Below the pieces are notes generated by a model, which ran no database searches, was not told where the DNA came from, and saw only the letters and a list, made by a program, of their open reading frames with translations. This document shows positions 42,316 through 52,059 of a DNA stretch of 64,000 nt, one piece after another. Each line of letters opens with the position of its first letter. The stretch's first letter is position 1. A program made the translations under genes and the position numbers. The DNA is from Stenotrophomonas hibiscicola ATCC 19867 (GTDB taxonomy: Bacteria > Pseudomonadota > Gammaproteobacteria > Xanthomonadales > Xanthomonadaceae): NCBI RefSeq assembly GCF_000382065.1, contig NZ_KB907501.1, positions 347,452 to 411,451 on the forward strand, in the 5' to 3' direction.

Positions 42316-43590
42316 ATGGAACCTTTGGATACGCTCAACCTGTGGATGGAGCGCGCGCGGGATCGCGCACGGGCCATCAGTTTCGGCCGCTTCCTGTGGC
42401 ATCGCTTCCTCGACGACCGCCTGTTCCAGGCAGCGGCGGCGCTGGCCTACACCACGGTGTTCGCGCTGGTGCCGCTGGCCATCGTGGTGTTCGGCGTGCT
42501 CTCGGCCTTCCCCGTTTTCGACCGCTGGAGCGACCAGCTCAGCGACTACGTCTTCTCCAACTTCGTGCCCAACGCCGCGCGCGCGGCCGAGGGCTACCTG
42601 CGGCAGTTCTCGGCCAGCGCCGGCCAGCTCACCGCCGCCGGCTTCATCGCGCTGGTGGTATCGCTGCTGATCACCCTCAACAGCGTGGAAGAGACCTTCA
42701 ACCAGATCTGGCGGGTTGGCTCCACCCGGCCCAAGCTGACCCGCTTCCTGGTCTACTGGACCGTGCTGACCCTGGGCGCGATGCTCGCCGCTGCGTCGCT
42801 GGCGGTGTCGGCGCGGGTGTTCGCGTTGCCGTTGTTCGGTACCCAGGAGGGCCGTTGGCTGGCCGAACTGGCCCTGCGGCTGGCGCCGATCCTGATCGAG
42901 TTCGTCTGCATCACGCTGATGTTCCGGGTGGTGCCGCACCACACCGTGAAGTGGCGGCACGCGATACCCGGCGCGATTCTGGCGGCGGTGATCCTGGAGC
43001 TGGTGAAGTGGGGAATCGGGGCCTATCTGGGCAGCTTCCAGTCCTACCAGAAGCTGTATGGCACGGTGGCCTTCGTGCCGATCCTGCTGCTGTGGATCTA
43101 CCTGTGCTGGGTGGCGGTGCTGCTCGGCGCATCATTGTCTTCGTCGATGGCGGCCTTCCGCTACCAGCCGGTGGAACTGCGCCTGCCGCAGGGGTATGAG
43201 TTCTATGGACTGCTTCGCCTGCTCGGCCGCTTCCAGCATGCACGGGCGAAGGGCAAGGGCCTGGCCGATGACGAGATCCTGCGGCTGGAGCCGATGCTGA
43301 CCGATTCACTGCTGCAGGACCTGATCTGCAATCTGCAGGACATCGACCTGCTGCGTCGCGATGAGCGCGGCGAGTGGCTGCTGTCGCGCGATCTGGACCA
43401 AGTCAGCCTGGCCGATCTTTACGAATGCACCCAGCTGCGCATCCCGGTGGCCGAGCAGCACCTGCCGTATCGTGATGACAGCCTGGGACGTGCCGCATTG
43501 GCGGCGCTGGACGATCTGCGACTGCCCCTGCGTGAACGCCTGAAGCGCAAGGTCAGCGATATCTACACCGATTCCGGAGACATGCCATGA
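42316..43590 (+). CDS. YihY/virulence factor BrkB family inner-membrane protein
   Basis: 424 aa from ATG 42316 (MEPLDTLNLW); a longer frame starts inside the divergent wrbA region and is rejected. Six hydrophobic helices within residues 25-290, with the family blocks LFQAAAALAYTTVFALVPLAIVVFGVL, NSVEETFNQIWRV and AVILELVKWGIGAYLGSFQSYQKLYGTVAFVPILLLWIYLCW. A long cytosolic C-terminal domain (about 300-424) with a possible winged-helix-like fold is typical of the larger members. Once annotated RNase BN by mistake. Ends in ATGA overlap with the next gene. Confidence 0.92.
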   Translation: MEPLDTLNLWMERARDRARAISFGRFLWHRFLDDRLFQAAAALAYTTVFALVPLAIVVFGVLSAFPVFDRWSDQLSDYVFSNFVPNAARAAEGYLRQFSASAGQLTAAGFIALVVSLLITLNSVEETFNQIWRVGSTRPKLTRFLVYWTVLTLGAMLAAASLAVSARVFALPLFGTQEGRWLAELALRLAPILIEFVCITLMFRVVPHHTVKWRHAIPGAILAAVILELVKWGIGAYLGSFQSYQKLYGTVAFVPILLLWIYLCWVAVLLGASLSSSMAAFRYQPVELRLPQGYEFYGLLRLLGRFQHARAKGKGLADDEILRLEPMLTDSLLQDLICNLQDIDLLRRDERGEWLLSRDLDQVSLADLYECTQLRIPVAEQHLPYRDDSLGRAALAALDDLRLPLRERLKRKVSDIYTDSGDMP

Positions 43591-44156
43591 CCCGCAAGAC
43601 CCCGTTGCTGCTGCCGCTGGCACTGTTGCTGGCGCTGTCGGCCTGCAAGCCGGCCCAGGAGCCCACCCCCGCCAGCAGCCAGCCACCGGCACAGGCACCG
43701 ACCCCGGCCACCCCCGCAGCGGTGGAGGAGACCCCGGCCGAACGTACCACCGCCGAGTTCCCGACGCTGAAGATGAAGGCGGTGGACGGCAGCGACTACG
43801 ACCTGGCCGCGCATCGCGGCAAGTGGGTGGTGGTGAACTTCTGGGCGACCTGGTGTGCCCCGTGCCGCAAGGAGATGCCCGAGCTGTCGGCGCTGCATGC
43901 GATGCGCAGCAACATCGAAGTGGTCGGCCTGGCCTATGAAGACATCGAGGTGCCGGAGATGCAGTCGTTCCTGACCAAGCATCCGGTGACCTATCCGATC
44001 GTGATCGTGGACCCGTTCGATCCGCCGGCGGACTTCGCCACGCCACGCGGCTTGCCGTTGACGCACCTGCTGGATCCGCAGGGCAAGCTGGCGCACACGT
44101 TCCTTGGCCCGGTGACCGCCGCCGACATCGAAAAGCAGATCGCGGCTGCCAGGTAA
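43587..44156 (+). CDS. TlpA-like thiol-disulfide oxidoreductase, lipoprotein
   Basis: 189 aa. Lipobox LSAC with lipidated Cys20 after a hydrophobic leader, then a proline/alanine/threonine-rich linker (about 21-55), then a thioredoxin-fold domain with the redox WCAPC motif (C90, C93) and the cis-proline loop [13 protein letters not shown]. Expected to be anchored in the periplasmic face of a membrane and act in cysteine reduction or cytochrome c maturation. Overlaps the YihY gene by ATGA, so they are one operon, though no functional link is known. Confidence 0.9.
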   Translation: MTRKTPLLLPLALLLALSACKPAQEPTPASSQPPAQAPTPATPAAVEETPAERTTAEFPTLKMKAVDGSDYDLAAHRGKWVVVNFWATWCAPCRKEMPELSALHAMRSNIEVVGLAYEDIEVPEMQSFLTKHPVTYPIVIVDPFDPPADFATPRGLPLTHLLDPQGKLAHTFLGPVTAADIEKQIAAAR

Positions 44157-44194
44157 TGGGGTTGGGCGGCAGGGCCTGCGGCCCTGCACCCGCG

Positions 44195-44217
44195 GTAGTG
44201 CTGGCCGCTGGCCGGCA
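44195..44217 (+). repeat. SMAG-like GTAG hairpin (single)
   Basis: GTAGTGCTGGCCGCTGGCCG followed by GCA. The stem is TGCTGGCC/GGCCGGCA with one mismatch. It abuts the (GCAACA) tract of composite repeat copy B. Confidence 0.7.
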
Positions 44218-44388
44218 GCAACAGCAACAGCAACAGCCGAAGCAACAGCAACAGCCCAAGCGGGGTTTCCTGTGGGTAGGCGGGGTGGGTCCGGTGGCCG
44301 GGGGCGCTGCAAGTACGTCCATGTAAGCTCGGTCGCCGCATCCATGCGGCTCACGCCCCCGCCACCGGACCCACCCCGCCTTCGACAG
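44217..44388 (-). repeat. Composite hairpin repeat, copy B
   Basis: Read on the minus strand: 5' box CTGTCGAAGGC (44388 downward), a 20-bp perfect arm 44361-44380 pairing with 44279-44298 plus six further pairs across a bulged C, a core identical to copy A except at one position, and then a 3' conserved segment CAGGAAACCCCGCTTGGGC followed by a (TGTTGC)n tract (44217-44256). The arms share no sequence with those of copy A beyond the first few bases. Confidence 0.8.
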
Positions 44389-44420
44389 TTCTCCGCGAGC
44401 TGTCGGAATGCATGCCCTGC

Positions 44421-44540
44421 TCTTGGTGGATGTCGACCCTGGTCGACACGTAGATCCACGCCATGCGTGGGTGCTCTTCGTTCAATTGTCGAAATATTCG
44501 ATTTCAATGGAGATTCATCCACGCATGGCGTGGATCTACC
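44421..44540. repeat. SMAG-like hairpin pair in the spacer between copies B and C
   Basis: A stem TGTCGACCCTGGTCGACA near 44431 adjoins GTAGATCCACGCCATGCGTG (44450-44469). The mirrored unit ATCCACGCATGGCGTGGATC at 44517-44536 ends CTACC (44540). Between them is an AT-rich 40-bp stretch. Confidence 0.75.
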
Positions 44541-44553
44541 AGATCGCCGGAAT

Positions 44554-44708
44554 CTGTCAGAGGTGGGGCGGTGCCGGAGTGCGGGGTGTCAGCCGCATGG
44601 ATGCGGCTGCCAAGCCTACAAGGACGTACTTGCGGCGTCCCCGCACTCCGACACCGCCCCGCCATTCCACGGAAATCCCGCTCTGGCTGTTGCTGTTGCC
44701 GTTGCTTG
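44554..44708 (+). repeat. Composite hairpin repeat, copy C
   Basis: Plus-strand order: 5' box CTGTCAGAGG (44554), arm 44565-44586 pairing with 44639-44660 at 21 of 22 positions, inner hairpin GCCGCATGGATGCGGC (44592-44607), core segment CAAGCCTACAAGGACGTACT, then CGGAAATCCCGCTCTGGC and a (TGTTGC)n tract. Its core is about 80% identical to copies A and B, and its arms are again different. The whole 44157-44743 gap is filled with copies B and C and SMAG units; no gene is seen. Confidence 0.8.
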
Positions 44709-44743
44709 AGCAGGTGCAGGGCCGCAGGCCCTGCCGACCCACC

Positions 44744-45526
44744 CTATTCCTCGACCGGGAAGTCCTCGATCGGCTTCAGCACATCGTAGTGCTCGCGATG
44801 CAGCTTGCCCTTCAGCTTCGGCAGCTCGGGCAACGGTGCATCCACCCGCGTATCGGGCAACCGGTCCAGCAGGTTGCGCACCAGCGTCAGCCGGCCCAGC
44901 CGCTGGTCGTTGAAATCCACCAGCGTCCACGGCGCCGCCTCGCGATGCGTCGCGCGCAGCATCGCCTCGCGGGCTTCGGTATAGGCGCTGTACTTGCTGC
45001 GCGATTTCAGGTCCACCGGGGACAGCTTCCAGCCCTTCAGCGGATCGAGGTGGCGCTCGGCGAAGCGCTTCTCCTGCTGCTCCTGGTCCACGCACAGCCA
45101 GTACTTGAACAGCAGGATGCCGTCATCCACCAGCAGCTGTTCGAACACCGGCGCCTGGCGCAGGAACTGCTGGTACTCGGTCTCGCTGCAGTAGCCCATG
45201 ACCCGTTCGACGCCTGCGCGGTTGTACCAGCTGCGGTCCATCAGCACGATCTCGCCGGCGGCGGGCAAGTGCGAGGCGTAGCGCTGGAAGTACCACTGCG
45301 TGGCTTCGCGGTCGGTGGGCTTGGGGAGTGCCACCACGCGGCACTGGCGCGGGTTGAGGTGCTGGCTGATGGCCTGGATCGCGCCGCCCTTGCCCGCCGT
45401 GTCGCGCCCTTCAAACAGCACCAGCAGGCGTTGCCCGCTGTGCTGCACCCAGCGCGCCATGGCGGTCAGTTCCAGCTGCAAAGGCAGCAGCAGTTCGTCG
45501 TAGTCCTTGCGCTTGAGCTTGGCCAT
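44744..45526 (-). CDS. ppk2: Polyphosphate kinase 2 (PPK2 class)
   Basis: 260 aa from ATG 45526 (MAKLKRKDYD); a GTG two codons upstream is possible. Uses polyphosphate to phosphorylate NDP or NMP, or the reverse. Walker A GRDTAGKGG at residues 40-48, Walker B region VLMDRSWYNRAGVERVMGYC, and the lid LKSRSKYSAYTEAREAML. A single PPK2 domain (class I or III; not resolved by eye). The gene precedes the composite repeat region and follows the GT41 gene 75 bp away on the same strand. Confidence 0.92.
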   Translation of the reverse strand: MAKLKRKDYDELLLPLQLELTAMARWVQHSGQRLLVLFEGRDTAGKGGAIQAISQHLNPRQCRVVALPKPTDREATQWYFQRYASHLPAAGEIVLMDRSWYNRAGVERVMGYCSETEYQQFLRQAPVFEQLLVDDGILLFKYWLCVDQEQQEKRFAERHLDPLKGWKLSPVDLKSRSKYSAYTEAREAMLRATHREAAPWTLVDFNDQRLGRLTLVRNLLDRLPDTRVDAPLPELPKLKGKLHREHYDVLKPIEDFPVEE

Positions 45527-45601
45527 CGTCACACCCGCGGGGAGGAAGCACGAGCGTAGCGCAAGGGCTGCCCAGGCGATGTCGACGCTACCTGGTCGCG
45601 C

Positions 45602-47305
45602 TTACCCTGCTGCGCCCGTCCAGCCGTTCTCACGTGCCAGTTGCTGCACCAACGCTGACAGATCGCGGGCAAACCCGCCCATGTCGAACAGCCCGCTGCG
45701 CTCGCGCGCCTGTGCCAGTTCAGCGCGCAACGCGGCCAGCGCCGCCGGGTCATTGCCCAGCGCGCTGGCGGTGGTGATGAACGCCGCATCGTCGGCGACA
45801 TTCATCCGCGCCAGTCCCAGATGGTGGTTGAGGCTGCCGGCCACGCGCGCGGCGAACGTGTCGCCGGGGCAGGTCAGCACCGGGCAGCCGGCCCACAGCG
45901 CGTCGGACGCGGTGGTGTGGGCGTTGTACGGATGCGTGTCGAGGAACAGGTCGGCCAGCTGATAGCGGGCCAGATACTGCGGATGCGGCAGTTTGGCCAT
46001 GAACACCAGCCGCGTTGGGTCCAGGCCAGCGGCCTGTGCGGCGCTGCGCAGGCGGGCGTCGGCATGGCCGGGGCCGGACAGCAGCCACAGCACGCTGCCG
46101 GGCACCGCCTGCAGCACTGCGAAGGCGCGGCCCATGCTGCGCGGGTTGAGCTTGTAGCTGTTGTTGAAGCAGCAGAACACGACGCCGTTTCCGGGCAACC
46201 CGCACTCGGCGCGGGACGGTGCCGGCTCCAGCATGCGGGTGTTGTCCGAGGGCTGGAAGGCACGCGGCAGGCGCAGCACCCGTTCGCTGTAGTGCGGCTC
46301 CAGTGAAACTGGCAAAACGAAGCTGTCGCCGATCACGGCATCCATCCACGGCGCCCCGGACGTGCCGGGGTAAGCCAGCCAGTTCAACTGCAGCGGGGCA
46401 GGGCGCATCGCCAGTACCTCCGGCGTGCCGCCGCCGCCCCATCCGCGCAGGTCGAACAGCAGGTCGATGCCCTGTGCGCGGATGCGTGCGGCGGTATCGG
46501 CATGTCGCAGGCCAGCCACATCATGCAGCTGTGCCGCTGCCTGCAGCCGCTGGCGGATGCGGCTGCCGTCATCACGATTCAACGCGAACAGATGCAGTTG
46601 CACTGCCGGGTCATGACGCAACTGCTCGAACAGGGCCACGGTCAGCAGCCCGGTGGGATGGGCGCCAAAGCCATTGGACAGGAAGCCGACCCGCAAGGGG
46701 CCGCGCCCGCGCACCTTCGTGGCGGGAAGGGGACGCACTCCCGAAGCAATCACCGCGGCGCGCGCGCGCGCGCAGGCCAGCTGTTCGGCTGCGGTGGCAT
46801 CCTCGCTGAGGAACGCGAACGGTTCGACCACACCTTGGCCGCTGGCCAGTGCGCCACGCACTTGTGTGGCCAGTGCGTCCACGTCCTGCCAGTCGCACAG
46901 GCGGCGCTGCCAGGCCAGGCGCTGGGCGGCGATATAGGGTTCGCCCGGCATCAGCGCATGCGCGCGGCGATAGGCCGTCGCCGCCCCTTCGGCATCATCG
47001 GCATCTTCCAGCGCATGGCCCAGCCACAACGCGATGCCCGGGTGCTGCGGGGCCAGTGCCGAAGCCTGGCCCAGCAGCTTCGCTGCATCGCCATGTGCGC
47101 CGGCCATCCAGGCCACGCGGCCCAGCCGCGCCAGCGCTTCGGGGTGGTTGGGGCGCAGTTGCAGTGCGCGTCGTGCGGCCTGCTCGCCGGCAGCGATGTC
47201 GCCGGCTTCCAGTTCCAGGTCGGCCAGCATCACCCAGGCCACGAAGTCGCCGGGCTGGCGCGCGATCGCCTGCTGCAGGTGCTGTCGCTGCTGCCAGGCC
47301 GTCAT
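45602..47305 (-). CDS. TPR protein with GT41 (O-GlcNAc transferase/SPINDLY-like) glycosyltransferase domain
   Basis: 567 aa from ATG 47305 (MTAWQQRQHL). N-terminal TPR-like helices about 1-150 (NHPEALARLGRVAWMAGAHGDAAKLLGQASALAPQHPGIALWLG...), then the GT41 catalytic part from about 200: RVGFLSNGFGAHPTGLLTVALFEQL with the catalytic-region His, LLFDLRGWGGGGTPEVLAMRPAPLQLNWLAYPGTSGAPWMDAVIGD, VVFCCFNNSYKLNPRSMGRAFAVLQAVPGSVLWLL and FLDTHPYNAHTTASDALWAGCPVLT for UDP-sugar binding. It begins 5 bp after prfA. Bacterial members glycosylate proteins in the cytosol; the target is unknown, and RF1 adjacency is not evidence of a substrate. Confidence 0.88.
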   Translation of the reverse strand: MTAWQQRQHLQQAIARQPGDFVAWVMLADLELEAGDIAAGEQAARRALQLRPNHPEALARLGRVAWMAGAHGDAAKLLGQASALAPQHPGIALWLGHALEDADDAEGAATAYRRAHALMPGEPYIAAQRLAWQRRLCDWQDVDALATQVRGALASGQGVVEPFAFLSEDATAAEQLACARARAAVIASGVRPLPATKVRGRGPLRVGFLSNGFGAHPTGLLTVALFEQLRHDPAVQLHLFALNRDDGSRIRQRLQAAAQLHDVAGLRHADTAARIRAQGIDLLFDLRGWGGGGTPEVLAMRPAPLQLNWLAYPGTSGAPWMDAVIGDSFVLPVSLEPHYSERVLRLPRAFQPSDNTRMLEPAPSRAECGLPGNGVVFCCFNNSYKLNPRSMGRAFAVLQAVPGSVLWLLSGPGHADARLRSAAQAAGLDPTRLVFMAKLPHPQYLARYQLADLFLDTHPYNAHTTASDALWAGCPVLTCPGDTFAARVAGSLNHHLGLARMNVADDAAFITTASALGNDPAALAALRAELAQARERSGLFDMGGFARDLSALVQQLARENGWTGAAG

Positions 47306-47310
47306 CGTGA

Positions 47311-48393
47311 TCAGTCCGCCGACAACTGCGCCAGGGCGTCGACCTGGTGTTCGTGGCTGAGTCGCTGCAGCAGCGGGTCGAGGTCGCCGGCCAGGATGTT
47401 GGGCAGGTCGTACAGGGTCAGGCCTTCCACGCGGTGGTCGGTGATCCGGCCCTGCGGGAAGTTGTACGTGCGGATGCGCTGGCTGCGGTCGCCGCTGCCG
47501 ACCTGCAGGCGCCGCGATTCGGCCTGCGCCGCGTCCTGGCGCTGGCGTTCGGCATCGAGCAGCTGCGCCTTCAGGCGCTTCATCGCCTTGTCGCGATTGG
47601 CGTGCTGGCTGCGTTCGGTCTGGCATTCCACCACTACGCCGGTCGGCAGGTGGGTGATGCGGATCGCCGACTCGGTCTTGTTGACGTGCTGGCCACCGGC
47701 GCCGGACGAGCGGAACGTATCCACCTTCAGGTCGGCGGGGTTGATGACGATGTCATCGACTTCGTCGGCCTCCGGAATGATTGCCACGGTGGCCGCCGAG
47801 GTGTGGATGCGGCCCTGCGATTCGGTGGCCGGCACGCGCTGCACGCGGTGCGTGCCCGATTCGAACTTCAGCCGCGAGAACGCTCCCCGGCCGACCACGC
47901 GTGCCACCACCTCCTTGTAGCCGCCGTGCTCGCCCGGGCTGTCCGATTCGATCTCGACCTTCCAGCCCTGGCGCTCGGCATAGCGGGCGTACATGCGGAA
48001 CAGGTCGCCGGCGAAGATCGCGGCTTCGTCGCCGCCAGTGCCGGCGCGCACTTCCAGGAACAGGTTGCCTTCGTCGCGCGGGTCGCGTGGCACCAGTAGC
48101 AATGCGAGCTCCTGCTCCAGCGCCTGCAGGCGCGCCTGCGCGGCGGCGATCTCCTCGTCGGCCAGCTCGCGCAGATCGGGATCGGCGCGCATGCCTTCGG
48201 CGGCGGCCAGGTCGGCCTTGGCACGGGCTTCATCGGCCAGTGCAGTGGCAACCGGTTCAAGTTGGGCGAATTCGCGCGAAAGGTCGCGGAAACGGGTGTT
48301 GTCGGCGACCACATCGGGTTCGGCGAGCAGGCGTTCCAGTTCTTCGCGGCGCTCGGCCAGCGCTTCCAGCTTACGGCGCAGGGTCGGCGTCAT
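47311..48393 (-). CDS. prfA: Peptide chain release factor 1
   Basis: 360 aa, the standard RF1 length, recognising UAA and UAG stop codons. The GGQ peptidyl-hydrolase tripeptide is at residues 233-235 ([12 protein letters not shown]) and the PxT anticodon-mimic at 188-190 (PAT in [10 protein letters not shown]), which identifies RF1 rather than RF2 (SPF). Its GGQ glutamine would be methylated by PrmC (21610). The ATG overlaps hemA by 23 bp, the usual hemA-prfA coupling; prmC is not adjacent here as it is in E. coli. Confidence 0.98.
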   Translation of the reverse strand: MTPTLRRKLEALAERREELERLLAEPDVVADNTRFRDLSREFAQLEPVATALADEARAKADLAAAEGMRADPDLRELADEEIAAAQARLQALEQELALLLVPRDPRDEGNLFLEVRAGTGGDEAAIFAGDLFRMYARYAERQGWKVEIESDSPGEHGGYKEVVARVVGRGAFSRLKFESGTHRVQRVPATESQGRIHTSAATVAIIPEADEVDDIVINPADLKVDTFRSSGAGGQHVNKTESAIRITHLPTGVVVECQTERSQHANRDKAMKRLKAQLLDAERQRQDAAQAESRRLQVGSGDRSQRIRTYNFPQGRITDHRVEGLTLYDLPNILAGDLDPLLQRLSHEHQVDALAQLSAD

Positions 48394-49654
48394 CGGGTCT
48401 CACGGGTGGGTGGCGGTAACCCGGCGTGGCCGGGAACAGGCGCTCGGCGGCGCGGGTCAGGTCGGCATCGCCACTCAGCGCGGCGGCGCGCAGTGCGGCG
48501 GTCGGCGGGTGCAGCAGGCGGTTGGTCAGGCCGTGGGCCAGCAGTTCCAGCACTTCGTCGGCGGGCTTGCCGTTGGCCAGCTGCTGGCGCGCGCGCTCCA
48601 GCAGCTCGGCACGGGTGGCTTCGCCGAACGCGCGCAGCTGCCGCAGTGGTGCCTGGTGGGCGCTGGCCTGCTGGGTCTCGATGAAGCGCGATACCTGCAG
48701 GTCGATGATCGCCTCGGCCTCGGCAGCGGCCTCGCGGCGGCCACGACGGTTGTCTTCCACCGCGCGTTCCAGGTCATCGACGGTGTAGAGGAAGGCGTCG
48801 TTGAGCGTGCCGACCTCGGCTTCGATGTCGCGCGGCACGGCCAGGTCGAACAGCAGCATCGGCTTGTGCCGGCGTGCACGCAGGGCCTTGGCCACCATCT
48901 CGCGATGGATCACCGGCTCGCGCGCGGCGGTGGCCGAGAACACCACGTCGGCCTCGCCCAGGTGGCGGTCCAGTTCGGTCAGCGGCAGGGCCACGCCGCC
49001 ATGGCGGCTGGCCAGTTCCTGCGCGTGGGCCAGGGTGCGGTTGGCGATCAGCAGCCGCCGTACCTTGCCTTCACTCAGGTGCCGTGCAGCCAGTTCGATG
49101 GTCTCGCCGGCACCAACCAGCAGCACGGTGGAGTCGTCCAGCCGGGCGAACGCGTTCTGCGCCAGGCGCACCGCGGCCGACGCCACCGATACCGGGTTGG
49201 CACCGACCTGGGTATCGGTGCGCGCACGCTTGGCCACCGAGAAGGTCTGCTGGAACAGACGGTCCAGGCGCTGGCCGAGCAGGCCATGGTCGCGCGCGGT
49301 CGACCAGGCGTCCTTCACCTGGCCGAGGATCTGCGGTTCGCCCAGCACCATCGAGTCCAGCCCGGTGGCGACCCGGAACAGGTGGCGCACGGCCTCGGCA
49401 TCGGCATGCTGGTACAGATAGCCCTGCAGGTCACCGGCCTGGCTGCGCAGCCACTGGTCCAGCGCCTGTGCCGACTCGGCCACGGCGTACAGTTCGGTGC
49501 GGTTGCAGGTGGACAGCAGCACCGCCTCGGCAATCTGCGGGGTATCGCGCAGCGAACCGAGCGCGCGCGGCAACGCCTCACCGGCGAAGGCCGCGCGCTC
49601 GCGCAGCTCCACCGGTGCGGTCTGGTGATTCAGTCCGAGCACCCACAGGGTCAT
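48371..49654 (-). CDS. hemA: Glutamyl-tRNA reductase
   Basis: 427 aa. Reduces glutamyl-tRNA-Glu to glutamate-1-semialdehyde, the first committed step of C5-pathway haem synthesis. Catalytic C50 in [13 protein letters not shown], the N-terminal [14 protein letters not shown], the NADPH motif [17 protein letters not shown], and the C-terminal dimerisation region. Divergent from the TPR-lolB-ispE unit across 54 bp, as in many gammaproteobacteria. Confidence 0.97.
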   Translation of the reverse strand: MTLWVLGLNHQTAPVELRERAAFAGEALPRALGSLRDTPQIAEAVLLSTCNRTELYAVAESAQALDQWLRSQAGDLQGYLYQHADAEAVRHLFRVATGLDSMVLGEPQILGQVKDAWSTARDHGLLGQRLDRLFQQTFSVAKRARTDTQVGANPVSVASAAVRLAQNAFARLDDSTVLLVGAGETIELAARHLSEGKVRRLLIANRTLAHAQELASRHGGVALPLTELDRHLGEADVVFSATAAREPVIHREMVAKALRARRHKPMLLFDLAVPRDIEAEVGTLNDAFLYTVDDLERAVEDNRRGRREAAAEAEAIIDLQVSRFIETQQASAHQAPLRQLRAFGEATRAELLERARQQLANGKPADEVLELLAHGLTNRLLHPPTAALRAAALSGDADLTRAAERLFPATPGYRHPPVRPDDADPAP

Positions 49655-49708
49655 TGTTCAGTTGCTTGCGATAAGCTGCTGGCCATTGGACGACATTTTA
49701 AGGCCCCG

Positions 49709-51403
49709 ATGCCGACGATGCCCGCATTGATTCGCATCCCCAGTGTTCTGCTGCTGTCCCTGGCCTGCAGCCAGGCCCTGGCGGCGGTGCCGGCCAAGGC
49801 CCCTGTAAGGGCCCCGGCCACTGAGGAACTGGCGCTGGAACCGGTGATGGCCGGTGAGTTCGCGCTGCAGGCCGGCAAGCTGGCGGAGGCGGCGCGCTGG
49901 TACCTGCAGGCGGCCCAGCAGACCGACGGCGACGCCGGCCTGGCCGAGCGCGCGACCCGCATTTCCATGCTCGCCAACGATGACGCCAGCGCCGCCAAGG
50001 GCCTGGCCTTGTGGCAGCAGCGCGCGCCAAGCTCGTTGACCCTGCGCAGCGCCGCCGGTGCGCTGGCCATGCGCCAGGGCGATGTGAAGGCCGCCCGCAC
50101 TGAATTGCAGGCGCTGCTGGCCGACCCCGACGAGCGCGGCTGGAAGTTCGCCCTGGCCGCGCTGATCGGCGGTGGGCGCGACCCGGCGGTGCCGGCGCAG
50201 GTGCTCGGCGAGCTGGTCGATGCCAATGCCATTCCGCCGAAGATCGAGGCCTGGCAGGAGTTTGGCCGACTCGCGCTGCGCATGGAAAAGCCCGAGCTGG
50301 CGCGGCGGATGATCGATGAGGTGGTCAAGCGCTTCCCGGAAGAGCCACGTGTGGCACTGCTGCGCGCCAGCCAGTTGCAACAAGCGGGCGAGACCGACAA
50401 GGCGCTGTCGCTGCTGCACGATGTGGAGCCGAAGACGCGCCAGGACCCGGAACTGCGCAATGCGGTGGCCATCGCCTACGACAGCCTGGGGCAGCCTGCT
50501 GCGGCCGAGCGCGTGCTGGCGTTCGGCCCGCAGGACGTGCAGACCTGGGGCATGCGCGCCTCGCTGCTGGCCAAGCAGGGCGACAAGGCAGCGCTGTCCA
50601 ATCTCTACAACGAACTGTCGCGGCAGGCGGCCAAGCCGGACCCGGCGCAGCGCCTGCTGCTGGGCAAGATCGCCGAGTACCTGAAGCGCTATCCGGAGGC
50701 GGTGCAGTGGTACCACAGCGTGCCCGGCGGCGATGAGCTGAGCGAAGCACGCCTGCGCGCCGCCAATGCCCAGGCCCTGGCCGGGCGCCTGCCGCAGGCC
50801 CTGGATGAAGTGCACGCGATCCAGTCCGATGCGGTGGTCGATGACGATGTGCGTCGCGACGCCTATCTGCTGGAGGCTGAACTGCGCCAGCGTGGCGATG
50901 ACAGTGCCGGCGAACTGGATGCATTGGCCCGCGGCCTGGCCGCCTACCCCGATGACAACGGCCTGCTGTACGCCCGTGCACTCGCCTGGGAGCGCCGCGA
51001 CGATATCCCGCGCGCCGAGGCCGACCTGCGCAAGATCCTGGTGACCGACCCGGAAAACGTGCCGGCCCTGAATGCCTTGGGCTACACCCTGGCCGACCGT
51101 ACCGGCCGCCTGCAGGAAGCGCTGGAGCTGATCGACCGCGCCCGCGTGGCCGAACCGGACAACGCCGCCATCGTCGACAGCTATGGCTGGGTGCTGTATC
51201 GCCTGGGTCGCAAGGAAGAAGCACTGGTGCAGCTGCGCCGGGCCTGGACCCTGGCCAAGGACCCGGAGATCGCTTCCCACGTTGGCGAAGTGCTCTGGGT
51301 GCTGGGCAAGCATGACGAGGCCCGCCACTTCTTCGAAGAAGCGGCCAAGCTCGATCCTGAAAACCGCGCGCTGCTGCGCGCCCGCGAGAAATTCAATCCA
51401 TGA
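49709..51403 (+). CDS. Periplasmic TPR-repeat protein upstream of lolB
   Basis: 564 aa from ATG 49709 ([10 protein letters not shown]; a second ATG three codons on is possible). Signal peptide about 1-25 ([12 protein letters not shown]) followed by an almost entirely alpha-helical chain of tetratricopeptide-like repeats; clear TPRs near the C-terminus are [23 protein letters not shown] and [62 protein letters not shown]. The gene sits before lolB and ispE in this group and in Pseudomonas. Its function is not established. The stop overlaps lolB (ATGA). Confidence 0.9.
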   Translation: MPTMPALIRIPSVLLLSLACSQALAAVPAKAPVRAPATEELALEPVMAGEFALQAGKLAEAARWYLQAAQQTDGDAGLAERATRISMLANDDASAAKGLALWQQRAPSSLTLRSAAGALAMRQGDVKAARTELQALLADPDERGWKFALAALIGGGRDPAVPAQVLGELVDANAIPPKIEAWQEFGRLALRMEKPELARRMIDEVVKRFPEEPRVALLRASQLQQAGETDKALSLLHDVEPKTRQDPELRNAVAIAYDSLGQPAAAERVLAFGPQDVQTWGMRASLLAKQGDKAALSNLYNELSRQAAKPDPAQRLLLGKIAEYLKRYPEAVQWYHSVPGGDELSEARLRAANAQALAGRLPQALDEVHAIQSDAVVDDDVRRDAYLLEAELRQRGDDSAGELDALARGLAAYPDDNGLLYARALAWERRDDIPRAEADLRKILVTDPENVPALNALGYTLADRTGRLQEALELIDRARVAEPDNAAIVDSYGWVLYRLGRKEEALVQLRRAWTLAKDPEIASHVGEVLWVLGKHDEARHFFEEAAKLDPENRALLRAREKFNP

Positions 51404-52059
51404 GTGTTTCCCTGATCCGGCCGCTGCTGTTGGCGGCCGTGACCCTGGCGGTGACCGCCTGTACCAGCGTGGGCACGCAGAAGACCCCGGCGCCGGCGGT
51501 GGTCGAGGTTGTTTCAGCCGAAGCGGCGCAGGCCGAGGCGGCGCGCGTGGCCGCGCTGCAGGCACAGCCGGACTGGGCTTTCCAGGGCCGGGTCGCGGTC
51601 AGCAAGGGCAAGGACGGCGGCAGCGGACGCATCGACTGGAAGCAGGAAGGACGCCGCTATGTGGTCGAGCTGAGCGCGCCGGTGACCCGGCAGAGCTGGA
51701 AGCTGGCCGGCGATACCCATTCCGAAGCCGGCCGCCTGGAAGGACTGGCCGGCGGGCCGCGTGACGGCGAGGACGCCCAGCAGCTGCTGCTGGAAGCGAC
51801 CGGCTGGGACATACCGGTCAACCAGCTGCCGCAGTGGATCCGTGGCCTGGTGGCCGGCGATGCTGCCGGTCCGGAGAAGGTCGAGCGCGACGCTGACGGC
51901 CGGCCGCGTCGCATGCAGCAGATGGGCTGGCAGGTGCAGTATCTGGACTGGTACCCGGCCGAGGCCGGACGCCCGGCGCTGCCGCGCCGGATCGAGGCCA
52001 GCAATGGCGACGCCAAGGTGCGCCTGCTGGTGGACCAGTGGGGGCAGGGCGCCCCATGA
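51400..52059 (+). CDS. lolB: Outer-membrane lipoprotein receptor LolB
   Basis: 219 aa. Lipobox VTAC with lipidated Cys21 after a hydrophobic leader, then the LolB beta-barrel half-dome: [42 protein letters not shown] is the strongly conserved opening. It receives lipoproteins from LolA and inserts them in the outer membrane. ATGA overlaps with both the TPR gene and ispE. Confidence 0.96.
   Translation: MSVSLIRPLLLAAVTLAVTACTSVGTQKTPAPAVVEVVSAEAAQAEAARVAALQAQPDWAFQGRVAVSKGKDGGSGRIDWKQEGRRYVVELSAPVTRQSWKLAGDTHSEAGRLEGLAGGPRDGEDAQQLLLEATGWDIPVNQLPQWIRGLVAGDAAGPEKVERDADGRPRRMQQMGWQVQYLDWYPAEAGRPALPRRIEASNGDAKVRLLVDQWGQGAP

Noticed and set aside
44217..44262. (CAACAG)n tract considered as a CRISPR-like or microsatellite array
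   Set aside because: Unit is 6 bp with no spacers; it is the 3' tail of the composite repeat and also occurs reversed after copy C.
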